From an uncultured Bacilli bacterium (lineage in GTDB: Bacteria; Bacillota_I; Bacilli_A; RF39; UBA660), in assembly GCA_934098385.1 (NCBI GenBank), contig CAKOOJ010000004.1, positions 22,619 through 86,618 on the forward strand: a stretch of DNA of 64,000 nucleotides, read 5' to 3'. The notes beneath the pieces were generated by a model. The model was not told the DNA's origin, made no database searches, and was given only the letters and a program-made list of their open reading frames with translations. A program made the translations under genes and the position numbers. Of the stretch, positions 45,013 through 53,303 are shown piece by piece. Numbering within the stretch: the stretch's first letter is position 1; each line of letters opens with the position of its first letter.

Positions 45013-45903
45013 TTAATTCTCCTTACTATATTGTTTCTTCAATATTTTTATAAATTCATTTATTATTTTGATTTTTTTATTATCTTTATATGCTAAGATT
45101 ATTTTATCCTTAAAAATCTTTTCTTTTATAGTAATTTGTTTTATAACATTATTTGCTAATTCATCTTTAACACTATTTTTATTAATAATTGAAAAACCAA
45201 AATTATTTTTTATCATTTCTTTATTTATGATGCTGTCATTAACTGAAATAATTTCTTTAAAAGTTAAATTATTTTCAAAACAAAAGCTGTTTATTTTCCC
45301 TTTTTTCTTATTAGGACGCAATGAAATAAACTTCTCATTATTTAATTCTTTTACCGATATTATATTTTTATATTTTTGATATAATTCCTTTCCACAGACA
45401 AATATATTATCTATTTCACAAATACTCTCCTTATTTGAGATGTCAATTAAATCAATGTAATCTTCGTAATCTATTATAATATCATATTCTTCATTAAATT
45501 TTTTTAAATCTACTTTAGAGTATAAATTAATACTCAAATGTATATTTGGATTATCATTGATAAATTCATTTAAAGCATTTCTAAATATAAAATCACTTAA
45601 AGAATGCCTCACTCCTATTGATAATTCATGGTAAAGATTGTCGTTTGTTGAAAAATCTAAATTTTTTTCCAAAATTCCAAAAATAGACTTTAATACCTCA
45701 TATAAATGATAACCTTCTTCGGTTAATTCAAAATCTTTTGAGTTACGTACTATTAAAATTTTTTTCATAGTATCTTCTAATATTTTTACATTATAACTAA
45801 ATGTTGACTGAACAATATTAAGTTTTCTAGATGCATTAGTAAAACCTTTATAATATGCCACATAGTAAAAATACTTTAATAGATTCAGATTTAAATTTTC
45901 CAT
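45013..45903 (-). CDS. LysR-type transcriptional regulator
   Basis: 296 aa from ATG at 45903 with TTGGAGGTCCCAT upstream. N-terminal winged HTH 'LLKYFYYVAYYKGFTNASRKLNIVQSTFSYNVKILED' (in part) is typical of LysR proteins; the C-terminal half fits a periplasmic-binding-like effector domain. It lies at the head of the island in the same direction as the pathway genes, unlike the common divergent arrangement. It is probably the pathway's activator, sensing a pathway amino acid or product. Confidence 0.85.
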   Translation of the reverse strand: MENLNLNLLKYFYYVAYYKGFTNASRKLNIVQSTFSYNVKILEDTMKKILIVRNSKDFELTEEGYHLYEVLKSIFGILEKNLDFSTNDNLYHELSIGVRHSLSDFIFRNALNEFINDNPNIHLSINLYSKVDLKKFNEEYDIIIDYEDYIDLIDISNKESICEIDNIFVCGKELYQKYKNIISVKELNNEKFISLRPNKKKGKINSFCFENNLTFKEIISVNDSIINKEMIKNNFGFSIINKNSVKDELANNVIKQITIKEKIFKDKIILAYKDNKKIKIINEFIKILKKQYSKEN

Positions 45904-46038
45904 ATGGGACCTCCAATTAGTTTTTATTATATCATATAACTTCAAGTTTTAGCAAAAATCTATAATATTTTCCATGTTTGTCAGAATAATTATAAATAAT
46001 ATTAAATATCTAAAAAATACACTTCTTATTTTATTAAC

Positions 46039-46069
46039 AAAAAGAATCTGATTTCAATATCTCAGACTC
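46039..46069 (-). terminator. terminator overlapping the end of the sigma-like gene
   Basis: Minus strand GAGTCTGA ... TCAGATTC then TTTTTG; the stop codon lies in the loop. Confidence 0.7.
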
Positions 46070-46332
46070 TCTTTAATTAGATTTAATATTTTATTATGTT
46101 TTTTAGCAATACAACTTTGAGTACAATTAAATATCTTTGCTAAATTTTTTTGAGTTATTTTTTTAGTTTTAATACCATATAAACTACATATAACAAAATT
46201 ATCATCATAACTTAAATTATTTAATAAATGCTCTAATTCTTCTGTTGTTTCTTTTTTTATTAACATATCAAGAATCTTTTCTTCCTTTGATGGAATAATA
46301 TCAAGCAAGTATAAATCATCTTTAATTCTCAT
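46054..46332 (-). CDS. small sigma-70 region 4-like HTH protein
   Basis: 92 aa from ATG at 46332; upstream AAGAGG is close to the ATG, so initiation may be weak or a TTG at 46347 may be used. The C-terminal half 'DDNFVICSLYGIKTKKITQKNLAKIFNCTQSCIAKKHNKILNLIKE' (in part) looks like a region 4/HTH that recognises DNA; no region 2 is present. Not a full sigma factor; possibly an anti- or co-regulator. It ends in TGA. It follows dacF with 38 bases between. In Bacillus dacF precedes the spoIIA sigma operon, a loose parallel only. Confidence 0.65.
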   Translation of the reverse strand: MRIKDDLYLLDIIPSKEEKILDMLIKKETTEELEHLLNNLSYDDNFVICSLYGIKTKKITQKNLAKIFNCTQSCIAKKHNKILNLIKESLRY

Positions 46333-46385
46333 TCCTCTTTTTAACAATTATATTAAATAAAAAACTTAGACATAATCTAAGCATT

Positions 46386-47510
46386 TTACACATTACCACT
46401 AACAATATATTTAAAATTCTTTTTATATAAATCCCATATATTAGCTCTCTCTATACTTTCTTTAACAGTTACATCAAAACTATTTATTTTTTTACCATCT
46501 TTATACAATTCTAATACTCCTACTTTATCTCCAACATATATAGGTGCTTTAATTTCATTTATCTTTAATTTATGATCATACTTACCTTCTTCATTAACGT
46601 CTACTAAATCAACAACATCATTTAATAGTTTTAAATCTACAAAATCCTTTTTACCATTATTTACTTTTAATTTACCTAATTTTATATTATTTTTAAATAT
46701 AGTTTTTAATTTATAATTATTATATCCATAATCTAAAAGTTCTACAGTATCTTTACTTCTTATCTCACTTGTTTCTTCTCCCATAACTACACTTATTAAT
46801 CTCATATTATTTCTTTTAGCTGTTGCGGTTAAACAATAACCAGCATTATCAGTAAATCCAGTTTTTAAACCATCTAAACCTTTATAATATTTTATGAGTT
46901 TATTAGTATTTACCATCCATACACTAGTTCCATCATTCTTTTTTAAGTATTCTTCATATATACTAGAATAATCTAATATTTTTTGATGTTTTAAAAGTTC
47001 TCTTGCAATTACTGCCATATCATTAGGACAACTATAATGATTTTCACTATGAAGTCCATGTACGTTTTCAAAATTTGTATTAGTAAGTCCTAATTCTTTT
47101 ACTTTATTATTCATCAATTTAACAAACTTTTCTTCACTACCAGCAATAAATTCAGCTAAAGCTACTGCCGAATCATTAGCACTTGCAATACATATACTTT
47201 TAATTAAATCATCTACGCTCATTACTTCACCAACATTTAAATATACCTGACTTCCACCCATATTAGATGCGTTTTCACTAATAGTAACTTTATCAGTTAA
47301 TTTTATTTTTCCATTATCAATACTTTCCATTATCAATAAAAGTGTCATCATTTTAGTCATACTAGCAGGATACATATGTTCAAATGAATTTTCTTCCATT
47401 AAAATTTCTCCTGTAGAATATTCCATTAATATACTTCCTTTAGCATTAGTCGCAAATACATTTATTGATAATACAAAAAAACATAATATAAATACTACAA
47501 ATTTCTTCAT
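46386..47510 (-). CDS. dacF: D-alanyl-D-alanine carboxypeptidase (DacF/DacA, S11)
   Basis: Trims the terminal D-Ala of peptidoglycan stem peptides outside the membrane. 374 aa with signal peptide 1-21 (ends VFATNA). Active-site motifs: S50-M-T-K53, S110-A-N112 and KTG at about 213-215 in 'LDGLKTGFTDNAGYC'. A C-terminal beta-rich PBP5-C domain ends in an amphipathic, basic membrane-binding stretch. AGAGGTGAATT precedes the ATG. Its 3' part is duplicated at the other end of the island. Confidence 0.92.
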   Translation of the reverse strand: MKKFVVFILCFFVLSINVFATNAKGSILMEYSTGEILMEENSFEHMYPASMTKMMTLLLIMESIDNGKIKLTDKVTISENASNMGGSQVYLNVGEVMSVDDLIKSICIASANDSAVALAEFIAGSEEKFVKLMNNKVKELGLTNTNFENVHGLHSENHYSCPNDMAVIARELLKHQKILDYSSIYEEYLKKNDGTSVWMVNTNKLIKYYKGLDGLKTGFTDNAGYCLTATAKRNNMRLISVVMGEETSEIRSKDTVELLDYGYNNYKLKTIFKNNIKLGKLKVNNGKKDFVDLKLLNDVVDLVDVNEEGKYDHKLKINEIKAPIYVGDKVGVLELYKDGKKINSFDVTVKESIERANIWDLYKKNFKYIVSGNV

Positions 47511-47564
47511 AATTCACCTCTAATAAATTATATAAAATAAAAATAATATTATGATCACATAATA

Positions 47565-48677
47565 TTATTTAGCTTTTATTCTATTATTTACATCTTTAAC
47601 AAATATAGCATAACATATGCTTGCTAGAGGTAATCCAATAAGCATGCCAACAACACCAAATAAACTACCACCAACAGTAACAGCAAGCAATGTCCAAATA
47701 GGACTTAAACCAACGCTTTTTCCAACAACCTTTGGATATATTAAATTTCCTTCAATTTGTTGTATAACAATAAATAAAACCATAAATACAATCGCTTTTA
47801 TAGGACTAATAGTTAATATTAGTATTGTTCCAATACACATAGCAATTAAAGCACCAAAAATCGGTATTAATGCTGTTATACAAGTAAGCAATGAAATTAA
47901 TAAAGCATAAGGAAATTTAAATATACTAAGTACAACAAAAAATATAGTACCAAGTATTAAAGCTTCTAAACATTGTCCAGAAACAAACTTAGAAAAGGTA
48001 TTATTACTTAATGTTGCTATACTAAATATTTTATCTGTTTTTCTTTTACTTAAATAAGCATTTAATACTTTTTTTATACCTCTAATTAAATACTCTTTTT
48101 GGCTCAACATATAACAAGCAAATACTAAGGCCGTAAATATACTAATAACACTACTTATAAAACTAGTAATAATATTTATAGAACCATTAACCAAATAATT
48201 TAATATTTGTTTTAATATATCATTAATATTTGTAGTATCGTTAAACATATTAATAATACTTTTTTGTATATCTGGATAATCCTTTACTATTTTAAGAAGA
48301 TAATCTTCTATTTTTTTAAACATAATAGGTATATTCTTAATTAAACTTTCCATATTATTTACAAGCTCTGGTATTAATTCTAATAATATAAAAGTAATTA
48401 CAAATATGAATAATAATATTGCTATAGTTATTGATAGCATTCTATTTAATCTATCATTTATTTTATCTTTACTTATTTTATTTAATATTTTTTCTATTTT
48501 AACCATAAATATATTTAAAACAAATGCTAATACTATACCTAATATAAAAGGAAATATAGCATTAAATAATTTACTAATTACATTACTAACAAACTTAAAA
48601 TTAGATATTATTAAATATGAACCAACTAATATAGATACCATAATAATTATTTTATTTATATCGCTTTTTTTATTCAT
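47565..48677 (-). CDS. AI-2E family transporter / PerM-type permease
   Basis: 370 aa from ATG at 48677. About eight membrane segments in the family order: a pair near the N-terminus, a helical outer region (100-150), then a C-terminal block with 'GQCLEALILGTIFFVVLSIFKFPYALLISLLTCITALIPIFGA' (core: PIFGALIAM) and 'GNLIYPKVVGKSVGLSPIWTLLAVTVGGSLFG'. The name AI-2E is historical; proposed substrates include ions and autoinducer 2. Close to the Bacillus YtvI/YueF forms. Confidence 0.88.
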   Translation of the reverse strand: MNKKSDINKIIIMVSILVGSYLIISNFKFVSNVISKLFNAIFPFILGIVLAFVLNIFMVKIEKILNKISKDKINDRLNRMLSITIAILLFIFVITFILLELIPELVNNMESLIKNIPIMFKKIEDYLLKIVKDYPDIQKSIINMFNDTTNINDILKQILNYLVNGSINIITSFISSVISIFTALVFACYMLSQKEYLIRGIKKVLNAYLSKRKTDKIFSIATLSNNTFSKFVSGQCLEALILGTIFFVVLSIFKFPYALLISLLTCITALIPIFGALIAMCIGTILILTISPIKAIVFMVLFIVIQQIEGNLIYPKVVGKSVGLSPIWTLLAVTVGGSLFGVVGMLIGLPLASICYAIFVKDVNNRIKAK

Positions 48678-48718
48678 AAACACCACTCATTTCTAATTAA
48701 TTATACCATTCATATATG

Positions 48719-48750
48719 AAAAAAAATAGTACAAATTATTTATACTATTT
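48719..48750 (-). terminator. terminator after thrS
   Basis: Minus strand AATAGTA / TACTATT stem with eight T. Confidence 0.8.
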
Positions 48751-48808
48751 ATTCTTAAGAAGTTTTTATACAGTAAGTATTTTTTTACATTTTTAATTTT
48801 ATATTTTG

Positions 48809-50572
48809 TTATAAATTTTTAAGTTTTTTTTCTATACTCTCTATTATCAAATGAATAAATTCATCAACACTTAGTGTTGTAGTTTCACGACTACCAAATA
48901 ATCTATAAGATATTGTATTGTTATCTTTTTCATTATCACCAAGTATAAGAGTAATAGGAACTTTTTTAGTTTGACTTTCTCTCATTTTGTAAGATAATTT
49001 TTCATCTCTATCATCTAATTCAACTCTTATATTATTATCTTTTAATAATTCATATATTTTGTTAGCATATTCTAAATGATATTCTTTATTAACAGGTATA
49101 ATATTAACTTGTAGTGGACTTAACCATAATGGGAAATTACCTTTAGTTTCTTCTATAATGAACGCTGTAAATCTATCAAATGTTCCAAATATTGCTCTAT
49201 GAAGTACTACTGGAGTTTGTTTTTCTCCTTTATTATCTATATAAGATAATTCAAATCTTCTAGGAAGTAGGAAATCTAATTGACAGGTTGAAAGTGTTAC
49301 TTCTGGACCAACAGCTGGTTTAACTTCAACATCTAATTTTGGACCATAGAATGCAGCTTCTCCAATTGCTTCAAAATATTCAACACCTAATTCATTTAGT
49401 ACATCTCTTAATTTATTTTCAGCCATATCCCACATTTCATCATCATCAAAATACTTTTCTTTATCTTCTTTATCTCTTAAAGATAATCTGAATTTATAGT
49501 TAATAATGCCAAAATCATTATATACATCTAATATTAATTTAACTACTTTTTTAAATTCTTCTCCAATTTGATCAGGTCTTACAAATAAATGGGCATCATT
49601 TTGACACATACATCTTACTCTTTCAAGTCCTTTAACAGCTCCACTTGCTTCATATCTAAAATCAGTTGCAAATTCTCCAATTCTTATTGGTAAATCTCTA
49701 TATGAATGTAATTTATTTTTATAAACTAACATATGATGTGGACAATTCATTGGTCTAAGAACAAATTCTTCATCATCAACTTTCATCATTGGAAACATAT
49801 TTTCTTTATAATGATCCCAATGTCCACTAGTTTTATATAAATTTACAGTTCCAACACATGGAGTATATACATGATTATAACCTAATTTTTGTTCTTTTGC
49901 ATATATGTAATTCTCTAATTCTTTACGAATTAATGCACCATTTGGTAACCATAAAGGCATACCAGCACCAACTAATTCATCTGTCATAAATATTTCCATA
50001 TCTTTTCCAATTTTTCTATGGTCTCTTAATTTTGCTTCTTCAAGTTCATTTAAATAGTTATTTAATTCATCCTCAGTTGGAAAGCATACACCATATATTC
50101 TCTGCAGTACTTTATTTTTAGAATCACCTTTATAATATGCTCCACTATGTTTTAATAATTTAAAATATTTTAATTCCTTCACAGTATCAACATGTGGTCC
50201 ACGACAAAGATCAGTAAAATCACCTTGTGTATAACAACTAATTGCAGTATTATCTTCATCCATATTATTTATTAAATCTATTTTATATGGATCATTTTTA
50301 AACATTTCTAAAGCTTCATCTTTACTAATTTCATGTCTAATAATTCTTTTGCCGTCTTTACTAATTTTTTTCATTTCACGTTCTATTTTAGGTAAATCTT
50401 CATCAGTTATAACTTTATCACCTAAATCTATATCATAATAAAATCCATCACTAATTACAGGTCCTACCCAAAACTTAGCATCACTATATAAATGCTTTAC
50501 TGCTTGTGCCATTAAATGCGCACAAGAATGGTTCATTATATTTAATCTACTATCTTCTTTTATATTTATCAT
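48809..50572 (-). CDS. thrS: threonyl-tRNA synthetase lacking the N-terminal TGS domain
   Basis: Charges tRNA-Thr. 587 aa against about 640 for the full family; it begins directly in the editing domain (HSCAHLMAQA, the HxxxH zinc motif), so the TGS domain is missing. Editing region 'FTDLCRGPHV', class II catalytic core 'RPMNCPHHMLVY', 'ASGAVKGLERVRCMCQNDAHLF' and motif 3 'LHRAIFGTFDRF' are intact, followed by the anticodon-binding domain. The start overlaps the upstream gene by 23 bases. Expression is under a threonine T-box upstream of that gene. Confidence 0.95.
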   Translation of the reverse strand: MINIKEDSRLNIMNHSCAHLMAQAVKHLYSDAKFWVGPVISDGFYYDIDLGDKVITDEDLPKIEREMKKISKDGKRIIRHEISKDEALEMFKNDPYKIDLINNMDEDNTAISCYTQGDFTDLCRGPHVDTVKELKYFKLLKHSGAYYKGDSKNKVLQRIYGVCFPTEDELNNYLNELEEAKLRDHRKIGKDMEIFMTDELVGAGMPLWLPNGALIRKELENYIYAKEQKLGYNHVYTPCVGTVNLYKTSGHWDHYKENMFPMMKVDDEEFVLRPMNCPHHMLVYKNKLHSYRDLPIRIGEFATDFRYEASGAVKGLERVRCMCQNDAHLFVRPDQIGEEFKKVVKLILDVYNDFGIINYKFRLSLRDKEDKEKYFDDDEMWDMAENKLRDVLNELGVEYFEAIGEAAFYGPKLDVEVKPAVGPEVTLSTCQLDFLLPRRFELSYIDNKGEKQTPVVLHRAIFGTFDRFTAFIIEETKGNFPLWLSPLQVNIIPVNKEYHLEYANKIYELLKDNNIRVELDDRDEKLSYKMRESQTKKVPITLILGDNEKDNNTISYRLFGSRETTTLSVDEFIHLIIESIEKKLKNL

Positions 50573-51473
50573 TTTTTACTCTCTCCATTCTATTATTATA
50601 ATTAATAAATACTAAATTATCTTTATCTATATTTTGTTTACAAATTTTAACACCACTACTATATAATCCAATAATTTTTTTAACATCATTAATATTATAA
50701 TTATCATTAAAATATAATATATTATTATCTATCTTATTTCTATCAACTAATAATAAATCACTACTTTTATTTTTACAAAATAATTTATAATATTTATCAA
50801 AAAAATTTAATACTATATTTTTTTCCTCTTCATCTAATTTATAATCATATATCATTTTATCAACGTTATATAACATTTCTTCATAATTATTATTTATATA
50901 GGCATTTTTATAATAATTTTTATCATTATTGAAACCACCAGTAGCAAAATGCATAAACCATGATGGCGAAATAAGTGCGTAATATGAAGAAGATGTAAGT
51001 GATGTATCTAAATATATAGGATTATCTTTTTTATATAATCCAAAGGTATCTGTTTTACCTTTTTTATTGAAAATATTCTTAATTTCTAATAATTCATCAT
51101 CATTCCAAATTTTTTTATTATTATTTAGTCCATAGGTTTTTATAGAATTATTAAATACACTATTATATGTATGAAAATAATATCCATGAGTTATATAATT
51201 ATCTAGTATATCTTTATTATCTACTATTTTATGTTCATTAATAAAATCTATTATATAATTAGTATAATTATCATATCTTACTCTAGTGCTATTATTAATT
51301 AAATTAATTAATTCTTCTACTAGTATATGTATATTTCTAGTACTCCTAGTCATTATAATATAGGTTATTACACTAGATTTTATTTTTAACTTACTTTCTA
51401 ACTCCATATCATCTATTAATGTTATAAATTTATTATTATTAAATACATTTTCAATTAATCTCTTTATTTTCAA
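50550..51473 (-). CDS. unassigned protein co-transcribed with thrS under the T-box
   Basis: 307 aa, Asn/Tyr/Ile-rich, soluble, no motif recognised. It starts with TTG at 51473 behind AAGGTGGTGATTG. By position it matches ytxC, the gene directly before thrS in Bacillus, but I cannot support that by sequence. The middle has an unusual Ser/Tyr/Phe-rich run (SLTSSSYYALISPSWFMHFA). Overlap with thrS and the shared T-box leader make it part of the threonine-starvation response. Confidence 0.65.
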   Translation of the reverse strand: MKIKRLIENVFNNNKFITLIDDMELESKLKIKSSVITYIIMTRSTRNIHILVEELINLINNSTRVRYDNYTNYIIDFINEHKIVDNKDILDNYITHGYYFHTYNSVFNNSIKTYGLNNNKKIWNDDELLEIKNIFNKKGKTDTFGLYKKDNPIYLDTSLTSSSYYALISPSWFMHFATGGFNNDKNYYKNAYINNNYEEMLYNVDKMIYDYKLDEEEKNIVLNFFDKYYKLFCKNKSSDLLLVDRNKIDNNILYFNDNYNINDVKKIIGLYSSGVKICKQNIDKDNLVFINYNNRMERVKNDKYKRR

Positions 51474-51492
51474 ACAATCACCACCTTATATA

Positions 51493-51696
51493 ATAAAAAG
51501 GATAGTACAAAGGAGCATAATTTATGCGGTACCATCCTAATATTATTCTTTATTTAAATAACGGTCATAAAACCGGACTTTATTAAAGTCTCTAAAAAGT
51601 AGTAATTAATATAATAATATATTCATTTACACCAATTATGAACTCTCTTTAATATTATTTATATTAATCATGTCTTTTATCACTGATTTCTAAAAT
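51493..51696 (-). promoter_or_regulatory. T-box riboswitch (threonine specificity)
   Basis: Leader RNA on the minus strand. It holds the T-box core TGGTACCGC (51534-51526), a terminator GGATGGTAC / GTACTATCC with T-run (51537-51493), the stem I 'AGAGAG' element and a specifier-side stretch 'ATTACTACTT' that can supply ACT, a Thr codon. Uncharged tRNA-Thr would favour the antiterminator. It controls the unknown gene and thrS. Confidence 0.88.
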
Positions 51697-51725
51697 ATTT
51701 TAACACAATATTTTTTTAATTTCAA
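51697..51725 (-). promoter_or_regulatory. promoter of the T-box/thrS operon
   Basis: Minus strand TTGAAA (51725-51720), 17-base spacer, TAAAAT (51702-51697). Confidence 0.7.
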
Positions 51726-52280
51726 TTATTTTTCAAATTTTATGTTTCCTAATACTTCTAATAAGTTTAATATTCCATTTGCAGTAAAGAAAAATCCTAA
51801 AATTAAACATTGATTAGTTATACCTTGTATCACGTTAGTTACTACTAAAAAGCCTAATAGTATGAATAAACTCAAAGAAAATAAATTAAAGAATATACTA
51901 TAATTTAATTTATTTCTTAATTCTTCTATTTTTATTAATTTAATTATTAACATTATAACTAACCAACCTATTAATGTAAATCCAATAACATAATTAGAAG
52001 GTTGATCCATATATAATAAACCACTTACACTAGCTATTATACAAGCTAAGGATTTATATAAATGATGCATACCAGTATATTTTTTAGTTAATAGATAATT
52101 AGCAAATTCTAACCCAAAATATAATAACATAACTACATAAAATATCTCGCATCCGTCTAAGAATTCTATATATTTATCAAAGAAGAATGATAAACCTAAT
52201 AATAATGTTAATATACTAGTTATAGTTAATACTATATTTTTGGTTTTTACTTCATTTTTAGTTAATTCAATATTTTTCAT
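51726..52280 (-). CDS. HdeD/DUF308-like membrane protein
   Basis: 184 aa with six hydrophobic helices arranged as three pairs (about 17-33, 42-62, 72-90, 96-115, 128-147, 152-175), the layout of DUF308/HdeD proteins. The last pair ends in 'GFFFTANGILNLLEV'. Function unknown; HdeD in E. coli is linked to acid resistance. AGGATAATTTATT precedes the ATG, and the gene follows the EIIB-like gene by six bases, so the two form an operon. Confidence 0.65.
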   Translation of the reverse strand: MKNIELTKNEVKTKNIVLTITSILTLLLGLSFFFDKYIEFLDGCEIFYVVMLLYFGLEFANYLLTKKYTGMHHLYKSLACIIASVSGLLYMDQPSNYVIGFTLIGWLVIMLIIKLIKIEELRNKLNYSIFFNLFSLSLFILLGFLVVTNVIQGITNQCLILGFFFTANGILNLLEVLGNIKFEK

Positions 52281-52286
52281 AATAAA

Positions 52287-52607
52287 TTATCCTTTACGTT
52301 TCATATCTGTAATATACTTTTTTAATTTTACAGCATCTGTTCCAAATATTATTTTTAATTGATTATCTACTTCTACTATACCTTTTGCACCCAATTTTTC
52401 TATTGCATTTTTATCTACTTTACTAACGTCTTTTAAAGTAACTTTTAATCTAGACATATTAACTTCTGTATCTAATATATTATCTCTACCACCTAAGTAT
52501 TGTACTAATTTATTAATTTCTAAATTAAAGTTCTTTTTATTTAATTTTACAATTATTAAAGATATAATTATAAGTACAAATGCAATTAAAATATATTGCC
52601 ATAACAT
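52287..52607 (-). CDS. membrane-tethered PTS EIIB-like domain without the phospho-cysteine
   Basis: 106 aa: one N-terminal membrane helix (about 4-20) followed by a glucose-type EIIB fold ('INKLVQYLGGRDNILDTEVNMSRLKVTLKDVSKVD', in part, and 'LGAKGIVEVDNQLKIIFGTDAVKLKKYI'). In true EIIB the 'C' of the 'CxTRLR' motif carries the phosphate; here the equivalent stretch reads EVNMSRLK with no cysteine, so it cannot be a phosphocarrier. Likely a sensor or structural protein. GAGGTGATATT precedes the ATG. Confidence 0.7.
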   Translation of the reverse strand: MLWQYILIAFVLIIISLIIVKLNKKNFNLEINKLVQYLGGRDNILDTEVNMSRLKVTLKDVSKVDKNAIEKLGAKGIVEVDNQLKIIFGTDAVKLKKYITDMKRKG

Positions 52608-52659
52608 AATATCACCTCATCTATTATCATTATACTATAAAATTTATAAAAATAAAATC

Positions 52660-52686
52660 ACTAATTTATAAAAGTTACATAAAATA
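52660..52686 (+). promoter_or_regulatory. possible sigma-K-type promoter of the coat protein gene
   Basis: AC at 52660-52661, exactly 16 bases, then CATAAAATA at 52678-52686, matching the mother-cell sigma-K pattern AC-N16-CATANNNTA. The motif is short and AT-rich, so chance is possible, but the gene downstream encodes a coat-like protein. Confidence 0.45.
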
Positions 52687-52717
52687 TATTGAGTATAAAT
52701 GAAAGGGTGAATTATAC

Positions 52718-53167
52718 ATGTGTAATGATAAAACTACAAATTGCATCGGAGAGATATTAAAAGTTATACTTGTTCTACAACAAAATGCATGCCCAGAAAG
52801 TTGTTTGGATTCTTGTGATAGACCTATGCTTGGAGGAGGACCTAGCTGCTTGGTATGTAATACTAGACCAGTAATGCTTTATACTTGCTGCGGTAATGGA
52901 ACTCCTTGGAGTATGCCAATAGAAAAGGATAGTACTAATGTATGTTCAAATACACAAGTAAGTGCTTGTTGTGATGATTGTTCTAATATATTTAGAGTAG
53001 AAAAATTAGATGGAAATTGTTGTACTTTTAGAGTTTTAGCAAGAAATCTACAAGAAAGTTGTTGTAATTCTATTCCATACATAGCAACTAATAGTTTCTT
53101 TACAATGGACTTATCATGCTGCTGTGCTGTTAAGTGTTTAAGCGATACTTATGTAGACTGTGTATAA
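52718..53167 (+). CDS. cysteine-rich spore coat protein, CotY/CotZ family
   Basis: 149 aa with about 25 cysteines, many as CC or CxxC. The N-terminus 'NCIGEILKVILVLQQNA', the middle 'CDRPMLG' and 'NTRPVMLYTCCGNGTPWSMP', and the late 'FRVEKLDGNCCTFRVL' follow the CotY/CotZ/ExsY order. In Bacillus these proteins self-assemble into disulfide-linked sheets in the outermost coat or exosporium. GAAAGGGTGAATT precedes the ATG; a sigma-K-like promoter and own terminator make it a single gene unit. It is the best single sign of sporulation capacity here. Confidence 0.88.
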   Translation: MCNDKTTNCIGEILKVILVLQQNACPESCLDSCDRPMLGGGPSCLVCNTRPVMLYTCCGNGTPWSMPIEKDSTNVCSNTQVSACCDDCSNIFRVEKLDGNCCTFRVLARNLQESCCNSIPYIATNSFFTMDLSCCCAVKCLSDTYVDCV

Positions 53168-53169
53168 TG

Positions 53170-53200
53170 AAAGAGTAGATACAAAACTACTCTTTTATTT
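53170..53200 (+). terminator. terminator after the coat protein gene
   Basis: Stem AAAGAGTAG / CTACTCTTT and T-run. Confidence 0.8.
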
Positions 53201-53280
53201 TTTATTAAAATTATACTTTTCTTTATAATATATATTTAATCTTTTTCAAAATGTCAATTTTCACTTCCAAGATTTGGGAT

Positions 53281-53303
53281 AAAAAAAAAGATAGTACACT
53301 ATC
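53281..53303 (-). terminator. terminator after obg
   Basis: Minus strand GATAGT / ACTATC stem followed by nine T. Confidence 0.75.

Larger units (their letters stand above)
46033..46898. repeat. right (intact) copy of the duplicated segment flanking the island
   Basis: Direct repeat partner of 32945-33654; comprises the terminator, the whole sigma-like gene and the 3' two fifths of dacF. Confidence 0.9.

Noticed and set aside
33733..45903. Island operon as a RiPP (modified peptide) cluster
   Set aside because: I found no short precursor-peptide frame with a ribosome site next to the radical SAM gene, no leader peptidase and no peptide exporter; the transporter is an importer.
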